From NCBI GenBank assembly GCA_964019415.1, contig OZ025886.1:5212003-5276002 (forward strand): a DNA stretch of 64,000 bases. Reading direction: 5' to 3'. Shown piece by piece: positions 36,101 through 47,412 of the stretch (positions are counted from its first letter, which is position 1; each line of letters starts with the position of its first letter). The position numbers were made by a program, and so were the translations under genes. The notes below the pieces were generated by a model. The model did not search any database and was not told the DNA's origin. It saw only the letters and a program-made list of their open reading frames with translations. Origin of the DNA: Ianthella basta (Eukaryota; Porifera; Demospongiae; Verongiida; Ianthellidae).

Positions 36101-39100
36101 TTGAAAGTATCTCTTCCATACCCCTACGGCTTCCTTACCCTGTCTCACCACACCTAGCTCATCATATACCTTACCAATGTCACTCCTCTTTTTTTTACCG
36201 TTTGTCAAGCCCAGCTTTCTTGCCATTCTCCACCACTTCTTAGGATTTCTTATCACTCTATCCAGTTCATTTTGTCTGCTTTCATCAAAACTTCTCTTCG
36301 CTCTACTCACTGCTTTCTTATATTCCCTTCTCTTCTCAACATAGTCTCTCCTTTTCCCCCTCTTTGCATCACTACCATTACACTCCAACCACTCTCTCTC
36401 TGCCCTGTGGAAAGCCTTCCTCAGTTTGGCAATCTCTTTGGTGAACCATGGTTGCCCACCTTTACCTCTCTTCACCTTCATCTCTACCAATCCCTGTCTC
36501 ATCATCTCTGTCAATTCTCCGTATATTTCATCAATCACTTCCTGGTCATTCCCTGCTGTTTCCACTTTATCCGTCAACAACCTCACCCTCTCCACCTCAC
36601 CTTCCAAGTATCCCTCTGGGACCGCGTACCGCTTTACCATGCCATCTTTAAGTTCACCTTCCTCCTTGCCTTCTTCCATCCCACTAACCCAGTCAGTTGC
36701 AACCTCCCAGCTCATAAGGGAGTGGTCAGGTGTTCTAGTGACCACCCCTCTGCAATCCATCTCCTCCACACTCTCTGACATGGTTGTCACCTTGAAATTT
36801 TCAATGATATGGAAATTCTCCTTGCTGACCAGGCAGTAGTCGACCACTGAACATCCCTTGCCAGAGACACAAGTGAATGCATCCCTTCCCTTCCTCCCAT
36901 TCACCTCTGTCATACTTGTACTTCGGAGGAAGTCCACCAATGCTTCGCCTTGACTGTTCTTCACCCCATCAATCACTTTTCTAGGAGGGATGCCATCCCT
37001 GTCTGTATTAAGTTCCCCACATCTAGCGTTGAAATCTCCACAGATTATCAGAGGCCCCTGTGAGCAAAACTTTGCCACCTGTTCAGATAGCAGCTGGAGG
37101 GTTTCCTCTGCCCCCTGTCCCCGGCTTGAGGACTCAGGTGGGATGTAGCATGCTGCCAATATCAGAGTGTCTTCATTCCCTTGACTTAACTTCACCCATA
37201 GAATATCCTCAATGTCTGCGTCTATGACTTCCACTGCCCACTTCTCCAGCACCTCTTCACGAACCAACAGACCAACCCCACCTGAACCCCTCACTGCCTT
37301 CCTATGGAGGTTTCTTCTATTCCGCCCAAACCACCTATATCCTTCCACAGCAATCTCCTCCTCTCCCCTCAACCAAGTTTCCACCAATGCCACCACATCT
37401 GGCTTGTAGAAATCTATCACCTTTGCCCTCATATCATGCCCTTCCCTCATTTTCTCCATTTCACCACCACCTCTTCCCCACCCACAAACATTCCATGAAT
37501 ACAGCCTTATGAAGAAGCTGTGACTCACATAATTATGATTATAGTGAAACTGTGGGTGCTGGAGATCTTTGATGACTGTCCAACACAATCATGTACACCT
37601 GTGTGTGCATTTATAGAAAGGCATGACATAATCTGTATAACCTCTCATTAACCTAGCTTAGCTCCATTCTTAAATCTCCCACCCAGGTCAACCACCTACG
37701 CCAAGTGTGTCAATTGATGACAGCCAGGTCACAACCCGATCAGTTGCAATACGTTTGGGACAGTGCCCTAGGTTCAGTTCCACTTATGGGTTACTGACAT
37801 ATGTTGTGAGATACAGCTCTTCAGGAGGACAAGAGTTAATGGTTGAGACAACTGCTTCCACCCTTGAAATCAAACAGCTGCTTGCCGAAACTCAGTACAC
37901 ATTTGTAGTATCCTGCAACAATACGGCTGGTTGGCATGGACCCGGCTTCAGATTGTCCAAAACAACCAAGGCTGAAGGTCTGGATGATGGCAAATGTACT
38001 TGTTTCTAGCTGTGCTTAATGGCATTTCATGACATGACATGGCATTGCTCTCCCTTGTGCATCTACATAGGTACATTGCAGCCAAGCATATCAACCGTTG
38101 TTGTGGGTAGTACACTAATTTATGCTACTATCTCATGGAATGCACCAAGTGCACCGGTGACAGTGACAGGGTATGATGTTCAAGTTGTGGCTCATGTGGA
38201 AGGTATACCACAGTCACCTTTAGTCTACTTGATGGCAGCCAGCAGGCACAGTAGAAGCTATAATGTACCACAGAGGTTTACACCTGAAACAGTGTACACA
38301 TTCCAAGTGCGTGCACAGACATCAGTTGGTACAAGTCAGTGGAGCACACCTGTGGTCAGAAGTACACTGCCTGACAGTTAGTTGACTGATGTTAATATTA
38401 AATTCATAACACTTATTGCATATTGATTCTGTAGCTTGCATGCGGATTAAGCGTATTTCTATTATTCTTTATCATTTAATGCACACACTAAACTTGTGTA
38501 ATTGTGCACTTCACCTGCTCACTGTACATGCAGTTCCAAATGAAGTCAATGGCTTTTCGTTGGACTCCTCTCTCTCCACTGCCATCTCAATATCATGGAA
38601 TGACTCCATTGCAACTGTTGACTACTACAGGGTAGGAACGCTGCATGTACACATCGTGTTAAATGCAATTTAAGCTTCCGGTCATTAGTGACACTGTACG
38701 TAATATTAAGACTACACTATATAAGAAGCTAGTACCTGGCTATATTGCAAAATGCAAAATTCTGTATACCGTTTCACTAGTTGTTTTAATTGTGTGCATT
38801 ATTAACTCATGGGGGTACGTTTCCCACTGTATGGAGAGCTACGTATGGTGAATTTACAATGCATGGATAGTGTGTTTCCTTCTTCAACATTTGTTGTGAC
38901 TAAAACCGATGCTTTCATATTGATTTACTGCAGATCACCCTTCACAATGTGGCAGCTAACACTACGGAACAGTCTGATCTGTTCCACACTGTCAACTCAC
39001 ACACATTTCATGACTTGACCCCCAACACTGCTTACACTGTTACCATCACTGCTGTCAACAAGGCAGGGAGTGGACCAAATGTGTCTATGGATGTCACCAC

Positions 39101-41164
39101 ACAAGGAGCTTCAGGTATAATGAATGTATTTATTGTAACATGCCATACTTGCTCAAAAATATGTAAGTGCACACTGCATGCATAGTGTATACATACATTA
39201 AGATGCAATTACATTAATTTTACTTACTGTTATTTTAGCTACATATATACATGCAGTAGGATATGCAGTATTACTCTAGCTTTAATCCATGCACTGTTCA
39301 GTCACATATTCACTTTTGTTACAGTTATCTGTGCATTTTATTGCTCTATAAATGTCATGAGAATCCAACTTCATTTAAATGAACTTTGTGAGTCTATTGA
39401 TTGGCAATTACAAGCCTCACAAATACATGCAGACATAACAGAAGGCACTGAGCAGGCGGCAATTTGTAGACAATAAAAGCAGGCCCAAATTACACATCAA
39501 AATGGCCAATTATATCATTTCATGCTTCTTTCATATTGTACTGCTTTATATTTCTCAACAATCTGCATGCATGCCCGCAACACATCTTAGAGTATATAAT
39601 TTACAGACTCTTAAAATAGTTATATCCAGTATACATGTCTTACAGAATAGAGCTACTACATTCAGCATACCTGTACATAAATTGTACACTGTTTTGTGGA
39701 AATTTCTCAGTACACATGTAAACATGTATTAAAGGTGCATGCATTTATCATACATATTCATGCATATGCACTGTATGCAGCTATAGACACATTAAAAGTG
39801 TATATATATATGTAACTACAATTTTTGATTACATTGCGAACTTTCTGTCATGCATGTATTAGTATAATTATGGATAGAATATGTAATCATGATATGCAAC
39901 ACATTATGCAGTGCAAGCTCTAGCTGTTACAACAGGCATACTTGGTACCATCGTCTTCATTGGAGTAGCAGTGCTTCTGCTCATTGGAGGAGTGTGGTAA
40001 GCATTATTATGCACTTTAGTTAACACTGCATGTCCTCTAATGGTACTTCATATATTTCTCTCTCTCTATATATATAGGTGTGGAGGAAGATATGTCATTC
40101 CCAAACTCCATGCCCTTAGCAAAAGAGATGAGTGTGTGATTGAGGAGAGTGTTGCTTATGTCACTATTCCTCGAGACAGGTTGTTGTCTGAATTCTTCTC
40201 TCACAAGAAGGATGGTGAAGGGGGTGAAGATAATCAAGGGGGAGTTGAAGGGGGAGGAGAGGGGATTCCTGAACTGGAATGTACTCCTGATATCCCAAAA
40301 AGAAAGTATCTGAAGCAGAAAGAGGTATAACTACACACACATGTATAAGTCTCATATACACGCACCACATTGCCCATAGCATAATGACATTGACATGCAT
40401 TCTAGAAAGTGTACAACATGTATCCAAAATGGCCTGCATCACATATATCTTTAGTGGTATACGTAACTTCAGTGTTCCTGTTTTGTGACAGTTAACATGC
40501 TAGCTGCATGCATGTATTTTGGTGTATGTATGTGCAGAAAGGTCCCACTGAGTTTGCAAGTGTCCCAGTGTACCCTGATGAAATGACCTTCCAAAAAGAA
40601 AGTGGATGGTTTGAACCAGCTCCAGCAGATGTAAGTATTATGCATATTCCATAGATGCATGATATGTGCATTATACCAGACACATGTGCACCTAAAGACA
40701 GATTATACTCTACAATTTTTTTGCATGTTACTTTCACCCTTCTTCACCTTGCTGTGCAGGTCATCGCTGGGATGCTGCAAATGGATGGTGCAGTATTGCC
40801 TGACCTTGGTCCAGGAGTGTACTATATGCGTCACAGGACCAAGAAACAGGCCAAGTGGGTGGGGCTCTCACCAGACCTGTGCCGCACTTTGTGTGGGATT
40901 GTCTTTAAGCTCTACCAGAAGGAGCGCTCCAAACTCAGCCCACTGGAGGTGGAGCTCAAGTTCTTCTCCCCTCTTGCTGCTGATTGGGACATCAAAGTGT
41001 GGACTGCAGAGCCAAAGGACCTAGTGCTGGAGAGGGCCAAGAAGATTTTGGAGTACAAGACCCTTAAGCCTCTTGGCCTAAACACCTCACTCGATTTTAC
41101 TGGCAAGGAGGTGTGGGAGGAGTTTTGTAGCTGGTTTACTGCTAAGAAAAGGAAGCAGATTTAA
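33115..41164 (+). CDS. Receptor 4: FN3 receptor with ITIM-like motif (701 aa)
   Basis: Inferred exons: 33115-33199, 33405-33719, 37687-37977, 38071-38376, 38534-38631, 38934-39114, 39912-39996, 40078-40324, 40538-40630, 40760-41164. All are GT-AG with consistent phases. The layout is that of receptor 2: signal peptide, N-domain (29-133), three FN3 domains (about 134-230, 231-332, 333-425), a transmembrane helix (about 430-452), ESVAYVTI with Tyr481 (codon 40157), an acidic run, TPDIPKRKYL, an SGWF exon and the 134-aa terminal domain. Intron 2 is 3.97 kb because an antisense LINE lies in it. Coding exons are otherwise intact, so correct splicing across the LINE is required. The B-type member of block 2. 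Confidence 0.85.
33935..37525 (-). mobile_element. LINE (APE-type non-LTR retrotransposon) in receptor 4 intron 2
   Basis: Antisense to the host gene. The 3' end (left) has a simple-sequence tail of TAT/ATT units at about 33945-33970. The 5' end lies near 37510-37530, where host intron sequence resumes that matches receptor 2 intron 2 (GTGAAACTGTGG..GCTGGAG at 14268 and 37543). The body has one long uninterrupted ORF with endonuclease and reverse transcriptase. There is no ORF1, so the copy is either 5'-truncated or from a single-ORF family. The open frame suggests a recent insertion. Confidence 0.9.
34073..37588 (-). CDS. LINE ORF: endonuclease-reverse transcriptase
   Basis: 1171 codons on the minus strand. 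An apurinic-type endonuclease domain covers about residues 28-295, with SWNVCGW at the start, VALVETW, GDFNAR (about 183), and TPDHSLM (about 283). Reverse transcriptase spans about 555-830, with KAAPGSD, QGGFRKGRGCRDQL, FIDFKKAYD, GLRQGCILSPLLFSLYIN, and the catalytic YADD near 771. A C-terminal C-x2-C...H-x4-C motif lies near 1090-1110. The first ~25 codons from 37588 are probably host intron DNA read in frame, not LINE sequence, so the true start is uncertain. Clade (CR1/L2/I-like group) is not resolved. Confidence 0.9.
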   Translation of the reverse strand: MCWTVIKDLQHPQFHYNHNYVSHSFFIRLYSWNVCGWGRGGGEMEKMREGHDMRAKVIDFYKPDVVALVETWLRGEEEIAVEGYRWFGRNRRNLHRKAVRGSGGVGLLVREEVLEKWAVEVIDADIEDILWVKLSQGNEDTLILAACYIPPESSSRGQGAEETLQLLSEQVAKFCSQGPLIICGDFNARCGELNTDRDGIPPRKVIDGVKNSQGEALVDFLRSTSMTEVNGRKGRDAFTCVSGKGCSVVDYCLVSKENFHIIENFKVTTMSESVEEMDCRGVVTRTPDHSLMSWEVATDWVSGMEEGKEEGELKDGMVKRYAVPEGYLEGEVERVRLLTDKVETAGNDQEVIDEIYGELTEMMRQGLVEMKVKRGKGGQPWFTKEIAKLRKAFHRAEREWLECNGSDAKRGKRRDYVEKRREYKKAVSRAKRSFDESRQNELDRVIRNPKKWWRMARKLGLTNGKKKRSDIGKVYDELGVVRQGKEAVGVWKRYFQNVLNEGGRSEVQGDEGGEEVNGGNELLNEDVTREEVKQALDTLKRKAAPGSDRLTAEMVCSDVLVDFWCSLFSWCWKNGMVPSEWRRSTVVPIPKRSRSGVCKTEDFRGISLLPVAYKAMCSIAQNRLVHVVEERKLVAEEQGGFRKGRGCRDQLMTLVLLGQVKAVTKTGMFASFIDFKKAYDRVDRGKLWRCLEGMGLGGRLSAFLKAVYEDVSCEVKVGEGRSEPFKVTCGLRQGCILSPLLFSLYINSLITKLKEAGVGVKCRGQLISVLLYADDAVILAEDEKSMKHGLNTLVEWCNEWSVEVNVEKCGVMHVRRTGMKRTEEKFDVGGEEIAVVQEYKYLGCVIDEHLQGTRMVEERGKAGARALSDWLRRCRATVGEVRGATFVRLMESLVESVLLYGAEVWGCGAQLGPVENVQMRAARIFLGVGRLHPLVSLQFEMNMLPMKWVAMKRSIEFWVQVMRMTDGRLLKVVMLEALEVGCKVRWVKELQQSLVRFKWKGLDAEAVSGLTLKEVKQVLKDIAWREVREVWREAARERPKLEVIGSLMDAECKARCVEIECKMQRRMMVKLRGGTAELRVETGRWCGLSRGERLCKNCDSGEVEDVKHFVCRCVFVAEERREMARLMNEIVVGWESMKDDDRVIWVLEEACKDGRVRKALQRMWQKRTSCP

Positions 41165-42024
41165 CAGCAGTTGTATTGAACCGTTTAGTACGTACATAGT
41201 TCCATGCAAGTATACCTTTACAACTGCAAGTGTGTCTGTGTGTGAGTGCATGATGTTGTGTTCATGTATGGCTATACATTAGCTGTACATCATTAATTAA
41301 CTGTTAACTTGCATATACATAGCAGTACAAGAAGACAGCATATTGAAATCACGGATTAAGTGAAACATGAAACTGCTCCGTTGTATGTACATGCATACCA
41401 ACCCATTAAATGCTCCACAGCAAGTTAACTATGGTAGATCTCTATGCAGAGCAGACTGGTTAACACAATTATTCAATGACATGTTTTAAATGTGTTTCTG
41501 AGTCAGGTTTTACTCTGCATATATCACAGAGGAAGGAACAGCACCTGTTAATCTCACACACGCAAGTGAACATCATGCACTGGGGAATATGCCATTCCTC
41601 CGGGGTTTAGGCATCCCCTGCAAACATATAGCATCTGGCACCCCAAGTGAACTACACTGGGGAGTTTGGCATCCCCCCAGGGACTTAGGTGTACCCTACA
41701 AACAATGGAGCAACCAAGTAAATATCACTGGGGAATTTGGTATCCCCCAGGGATTTGGGCATCCTCCAGAGATTTATAGGCATCCACCAGGGACTTAGCA
41801 TCCCCAAGGGATTTATGCACCCCCCAATTAAGGACTTGGGCCATTGTAATGTCCATTTAATGTATACTTTACTGTTTTCATTATCTGAATAACTTGTAGC
41901 GTATACAGTAAGTACTGTCATTTACTCAGTATACTATTCCTATAGTGCCTGAATTTTTATTCAATAGCTTTCATAATACATTATATTGGTCGACCGTATA
42001 CTTATGTTGAGAGCATTACAGTAT
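41165..42024. other. 3' flank of receptor 4 with minisatellite
   Basis: Matches the receptor 2 flank. A degenerate GGCATCCCCCAGGGATTT-type unit repeats several times at about 41560-41835. No gene is seen. The position equivalent to the 20.6-21.2 kb LINE is empty here (about 41965-41985). Confidence 0.7.
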
Positions 42025-42350
42025 TGATGATAAGCTCAGGAGTAGCTGCAGCAGTGACGTGTATAGCTAGCCATACCAAGATGAATGGCTCACACAATGT
42101 GATTTCAGTAGTGCACGTGAAGGACAGAGCTAGGCAACAGATGACACAAAGTCCAGGAGGGAGATGAATGGATATTAGATATAGCCCAACAAAGTGGGTG
42201 GGACAGGTGGCGAAAGAGTGGGAGGGCTAAAGTGGTGTGCTGATCATCAGCTCACTCAGGCTAGCCTCTATTAGATTAGCCGCAAGTAGGAAATGTTTGT
42301 TTGCACTGGATTGTGCATGCAGTTTGCATAATGTATAGCATTGAATTCCC
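42025..42350 (+). repeat. ~320-bp direct repeat, copy a (block 2)
   Basis: Matches 21225-21545 and, less closely, its own neighbour at 42865-43195. Confidence 0.65.
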
Positions 42351-42361
42351 ACACACACACT

Positions 42362-42737
42362 TCACTGGACATGCACATGGTGTGTACTTCATGAGCCGTG
42401 CAAAGAAGGAGCGAGCAAAGTATGCCAGTTGGTCACACAACCTCCACACAACACTGCTGGGACTCATCCATGGACTCTATGTCAAGGGACACAGTGCTCA
42501 CAGCACAATGCACTACAGACAGAGATTCTGTGTCACTGTCCACTTGCAGAAGACTGATCCATCGCGATTTGGCCATACAAGAAAGAGGACCTGTTACTAG
42601 AACATGCCAAGACAGTGATCAAGTACAAGTGTTTGCATCCATGTGGCCTCAACAAATTAATTGTATGTGGTAGAAAGAGAGAGGGCTGGGATGAGTTTTG
42701 TATTTGGTGCATGGCTTATAGACAGGATTGTGAGTAA
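42362..42737 (+). pseudogene. Remnant of the receptor 7-type terminal domain
   Basis: Matches the last exon of receptor 7. The early frame is open (GHAHGVYFMSRAKKERAKYA), unlike its block 1 counterpart, but a 5-nt gain near 42490 shifts the frame. It ends at TGTGAGTAA (42737). No upstream exons are present. Confidence 0.8.
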
Positions 42738-42864
42738 CAACTTGTTTGTGTGTGTTATGAATATTATTAAAATCACAAATGGTTGACTACCTGAATTATA
42801 GCTTTGCAAGTAGTGGTTGCAATTCAAAATGTGTAGTAAGAATCTTGCCCTTACGCCCAAGAGT

Positions 42865-43195
42865 AGTTACAGTAGCCACATGTAGAGCTAGCCATACTGA
42901 GATGAAACGCTCACAATGTGATTTCTGTAGTGTGGAGGACAGAGCTAGTGCTACAGGCTATGAGACAACAGATGGTGCAAAGTCCAGCTGGAAGGAGAGA
43001 AGGGTTGTTAGATGCAGCACAACAGAGTAGGTGGGACAGGTGGATACAGAGTGGGAGGGTTGAAATGGTGGACTGATCGTAGTCTCGCTCAGGCTAGCCT
43101 CTATAATTATTAGATTAGCCAGCCAGTAGGAAATGTTTGCTCTGAATATATGCATGCATTATTATATATTAGCATTGAATAGCCCACATGCACAG
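42865..43195 (+). repeat. ~320-bp direct repeat, copy b (block 2)
   Basis: Matches 22030-22380. It lies just upstream of the receptor 5 signal-peptide exon. Confidence 0.65.
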
Positions 43196-43234
43196 TTCCA
43201 CTGTTCTGGCTAACTCTGCGGCAAAATGTATAGG

Positions 43235-46200
43235 ATGGTGGCTGTTCTCTTCGCTGGTGCTGTGTTGCTGGCAGTAATGACGAATGAGGTGACGTTTGCA
43301 AGTTCTTGCCGCAGCAGTCCCGTACTAGGTGAGGATTGTTGTGTAGCTATTCGCAATAGCCTCGCGTCACGCATGCAGGCGGCTACGCAAGACGACTGAC
43401 TCCTCACTAGCTGGCGGTGATGTACTGCTTCCACCGATATACTGCATGCCAATATTTAATAATGTTGCGTTTGTCTGCTTCATAGACTAGCTAGCGATAC
43501 TGACTACTCTGTTGCTTAGCCCAACCCCTCTCTGAGCAATCGGCAACTTTCTTATCAGCACCAGAGAGAGTGGACCTATAGCCATCTAGAGGCGTTCTAA
43601 GGTCCCACGTCGTTCTAAAGCCCTCGCATAATATTATTTGGACTTCTGTTGGAATCTGTACACTACAGTAACTGAAGAAATTATCTATCAGGACATGTTG
43701 GTCATCCTTGACCTACGTAGCTACTGATTTCATGTGTGGCTAGCTGGACTGTGGCACACTGTGCATTGAGAGTCAGAACAACCTACCTTAGTACTGAGTT
43801 CATGCACTAACATGAACTGATTTTGACATGAACATGTATTCTGCATTGATTGTGTGACTTTATTGTCCAGCTAAGGTGTGACACAGTGTGTCCCATTCCA
43901 TATTGCAGATGTACAGCCTCAGAACTTAAGGTTGCTAAAGGTCACACCTACCACCGTTGATATAGTCTGGGATAGGCCAACAAACAACAGCCATTTGGTT
44001 ACCGGATACTCATTGCACATATGGATCATCTATACAACAGGGATAGCTACCGTTGCAGGAACACACCACCAATGGACTGGTTTACGGCCTAGAACCGGTT
44101 ATGGAACTTGGGTGCGAGCTCTTACTATAAATGGATGTGGAATGGATATTGCAGTGAAATATTTTAGTACTGCACCTCAAGGTATGCTCTTACTTCATAA
44201 ACCTCTTACATACCCTAAAGCTATAAGTCTTCCCTTTCACTCTCGTCTCACCTCCATGCATTGCACACTCATACACACACACACACACAACACACATGGG
44301 GTTACTGAATGTGAAGCTCCACCCACCCCAAATGTGCTCATCAATAGGGCCACAGCCCGATCGATGAGACTGGGATTAAGTGGGTGTACTAATTTGGATT
44401 CTAGTTATGGAGATGTCAAATACGTCGTGAGATACAGCTCATCTGTGGCTGAAGGGCAAGTGTTCATGACTCAGACTAGTGCTTCAAGCTTAGAGCTCTA
44501 TAGTTTGCGCCCAGAAACAGCATACACATTCACAGCAATCTGCGTCAATTACTATCACAACCAGAATAGAGGCACAGGGATCAGTGACAGCAGGACAGGA
44601 AGAACTGAGTCTGAAGGTTTGTTTACAAAGCATACATGGGGTGACAGCTAGCTTACTAACAGTTACTTTTTACAAGACATTTTAATGTTGTTATTAATTG
44701 ACTGTATATACAACATGCTGCCACTAACCCTCTTGCAACTGTAATGCTCAGCCACACTGCTGCCTACCATATCGAATGTTGCTGTGAGCGATTCACTACG
44801 CGTTGCTGATATCACCTGGACGGCACCAAGTGCAGCCAATCTGGTGACAGGATATGATGTGCAAGTTCTGTCTCACAGTGAAGGGCGCAGCACTAATGAA
44901 CACTTTGTTGGACTCAGGACATCGTACTCTGTGCACCAAGTATTTACACCTGAAACAACGTACACATTCCAAGTGCGTGCACGGACATCAGTTGGTACAA
45001 GTCAGTGGAGCACACCTGTAGTCAGAAGTACACTGCCTGATGGTTAGTTGATCGCACTGAGTTACCAATTTCTGCAATATGTCATACTGTACAGGCATCT
45101 TATGGCAAACCCCATGCATTTGAAAACTGTATCTACTTAATGTGTGCATGTTTTTAGCTGCAGTCTGCCCTTATACTCCTACACACTTTGTGTGTTTTAT
45201 GTCTAAATAATGCACATGCATGCATGCAGTTCCAAGTGAAGTCAATGGCTTTTCGTTGGACTCCTCTCTCTCCACTGCCATCTCAATGTCATGGGATGAC
45301 TCCATTGCAACTGTTGACTAATACAGGGCAGGAACGCTGCATGTTTGCAAGCAATAACAGTTACTGTAATTAATTTTTCTTATAAATGCTTTCGGTTATG
45401 GTAATATTCATTTCTGTGTATACAATAAAATGTTAGCAGTTTATGCTATGCTGGCTTGGTATACTAACTCACAGACACACAATTTCCGTAATGATGAGAG
45501 TTGCTAATAATTATGACAATTAATAGTACATACACTGGTAATTAGTGCAATTGCTTCGCCCATCACTCCATTATGCATCTGCAGCTCACCCTTCGCAATG
45601 TGGCAGCTAACACTGCAGAGCACCTTGATCTGTTCCATACTGTCAACTCACACACATTTCATGACTTGACCCCCAACACTGCTTACTCTGTGTCCATCAC
45701 TGCTGTCAACAAGGCGGGGAGTGGACCAACGGTGTCTGTGACTGTCACCACACAAGGTACATCAATGGTACACAGACAATGTAGGGAACATCAACCCGTA
45801 GCACATGCATGTATTGTTACACAACTGTATACAACATTATATATATATAATGTGTGTGTATGTATGTACATTATCTATTGTTCCATGACACTGCGTGCAC
45901 ACTGCAGCTGCAGGGAACGAATCAAGAGTGTCTGAGACTAGTACTGTTGTCATACAAGGGATCAATGGTGCAGGTACTTTGGCAAAACTGTCATGCAAGT
46001 TTACTCATCTATAGCACATGATCTGGTGCCAAAACACTCACTCGAAGAAACACTGAATCTATATGTATAGCTAGGTGCATGTATTAGTGAAAGCTGTGTA
46101 AGAAGCCACCTGAGTGCCAGTTATAATTGGCCTTCATGAAGTGGTGGCTGAATTACAGAGGTTGACTCTAATGTTTTAGTGCTATGTTAGTGCCATTTGG

Positions 46201-46784
46201 GATAGGGATGTTGACTGTATTAGAGAGGTGCACATGACCTCCACCTCATATATACAGTGCCCATTTTAGACTGGTTCCACTGTATTACATTGTTCCATTA
46301 CATTGTGCGTACACTGCAGACATTTTGAAAGCACAGTCTCTCAAACATGAATAGTAAATCGTGTAATGTTGAATAATGCTTTCTTTGCAGTGCAAGCTCT
46401 AGCTGTAACAATAGGCATTTTTGGTACCATCAATATCGTCTTCATTGGAGTGGCAGTGCTTCTGGTCATTGGAGGAGTGTGGTATGTAGTAATTATAATT
46501 GTTAGCTGCACCTTGGCACCAGTTAACATCTGATCTACTATCAATGTACAATAATCATTCCTTAGACTTTGTATTGTCCACTACATAGGTGTGGAGTAAG
46601 GCGTTTTTCCCCTAAATCTCGCTCCGTGAGCAAGAGAGAGGAGGACGCGTGTAAGATTGAGGAGAATGTTGCTTATGCCACTCTTCCTCGAGACAGTATG
46701 TGGTCTCAAGGCTTCTTCTTTCATAAGAAGGAGGGAGAAGGGGGTGAAGAGGCTTGTGGGGAGTTGAAAGAGGAGAGGAAATAG
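43235..46784 (+). pseudogene. Receptor 5: FN3 receptor with premature stop and no terminal domain
   Basis: Exons inferred: 43235-43328 (signal peptide, MVAVLFAGAVLLAV...), 43909-44181 (FN3-1), 44317-44616 (FN3-2), 44752-45042 (FN3-3), 45230-45327 (first half of last FN3), 45585-45756 (second half), 45908-45973 (extra 22-codon exon), 46391-46481 (transmembrane), 46589-46784 (tyrosine-motif exon). In the fifth exon a conserved TAC has become TAA (VDY to VD-stop) and the donor that is GT elsewhere is GC. The last exon keeps a perfect ITIM-like NVAYATL (Tyr codon 46674) but ends in TAG. No SGWF exon or terminal domain follows. The N-terminal cysteine domain is absent. The gene is either a pseudogene or gives a secreted protein of three FN3 domains. 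Confidence 0.7.
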
Positions 46785-47326
46785 TTTTGTGCTCAAAACA
46801 GGAAGTAGCTAGAACTAGATTTAGAACAGCAGCTGGAGTAGCTGCATGTTTGAACAGTTTGAGTATAGCTATGTATAGATGATAGATCCCAATTAACCAG
46901 TTTACAGAGTTCTGGTGGCGATGCGGACAGCAGCTACATATGCTTCCACTGCCGAAAACCATTGCGCGCTTCGCCTCGAGGAAGACTGACAGCTTCTGTT
47001 CGACTGCTAAATATCTGCGTGACAACTTAGCACATTCCCATTCCAAACTTAAAGTTCCAAATCATATGATCGGAACACCCGTGTGCATGGGCGTCATGAA
47101 GTGGTTACCATGGCAACCACTCAAATTTTGAAACCCTACATATTGCATCACACTATAATTATTATAATAGCTAGCTACTGTTCATAAGAGCATCAGGTCA
47201 GTTGCACTAAGAACATGGGTACACAAAAAAACTTTGAGGAGTTGTTTATCAAAATATTGAATCTTGCGCTATCTTCCATTTACTATACCTAGCTAGCTAT
47301 ATACAAGTATTAGCTAGCTATAGCTG
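46785..47326. other. Intergenic region between receptors 5 and 6
   Basis: No gene or clear element is recognised. Confidence 0.5.
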
Positions 47327-47366
47327 TATAAACCTCAGTAAGGCACGCGCGCCATCACTTTCTTCA
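47327..47366 (+). promoter_or_regulatory. Likely core promoter of receptor 6
   Basis: TATAAA at 47327-47332 and TTCAGTTA with its A at 47366. The 39-bp spacing is longer than usual, so the TATA assignment is tentative. The stretch GGCACGC...CAGTTA...AACTGCG is shared with the receptor 4 upstream region. Confidence 0.4.
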
Positions 47367-47412
47367 GTTAGGGGGCTAACTGCGCGCGTCACGGTGCTGT
47401 GTTGGTAGAGCG

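Noticed and set aside
43878-44651. A single 257-codon gene at this position
   Set aside because: The frame reads through a 135-nt intron; family comparison supports two FN3 exons with an intron between them.
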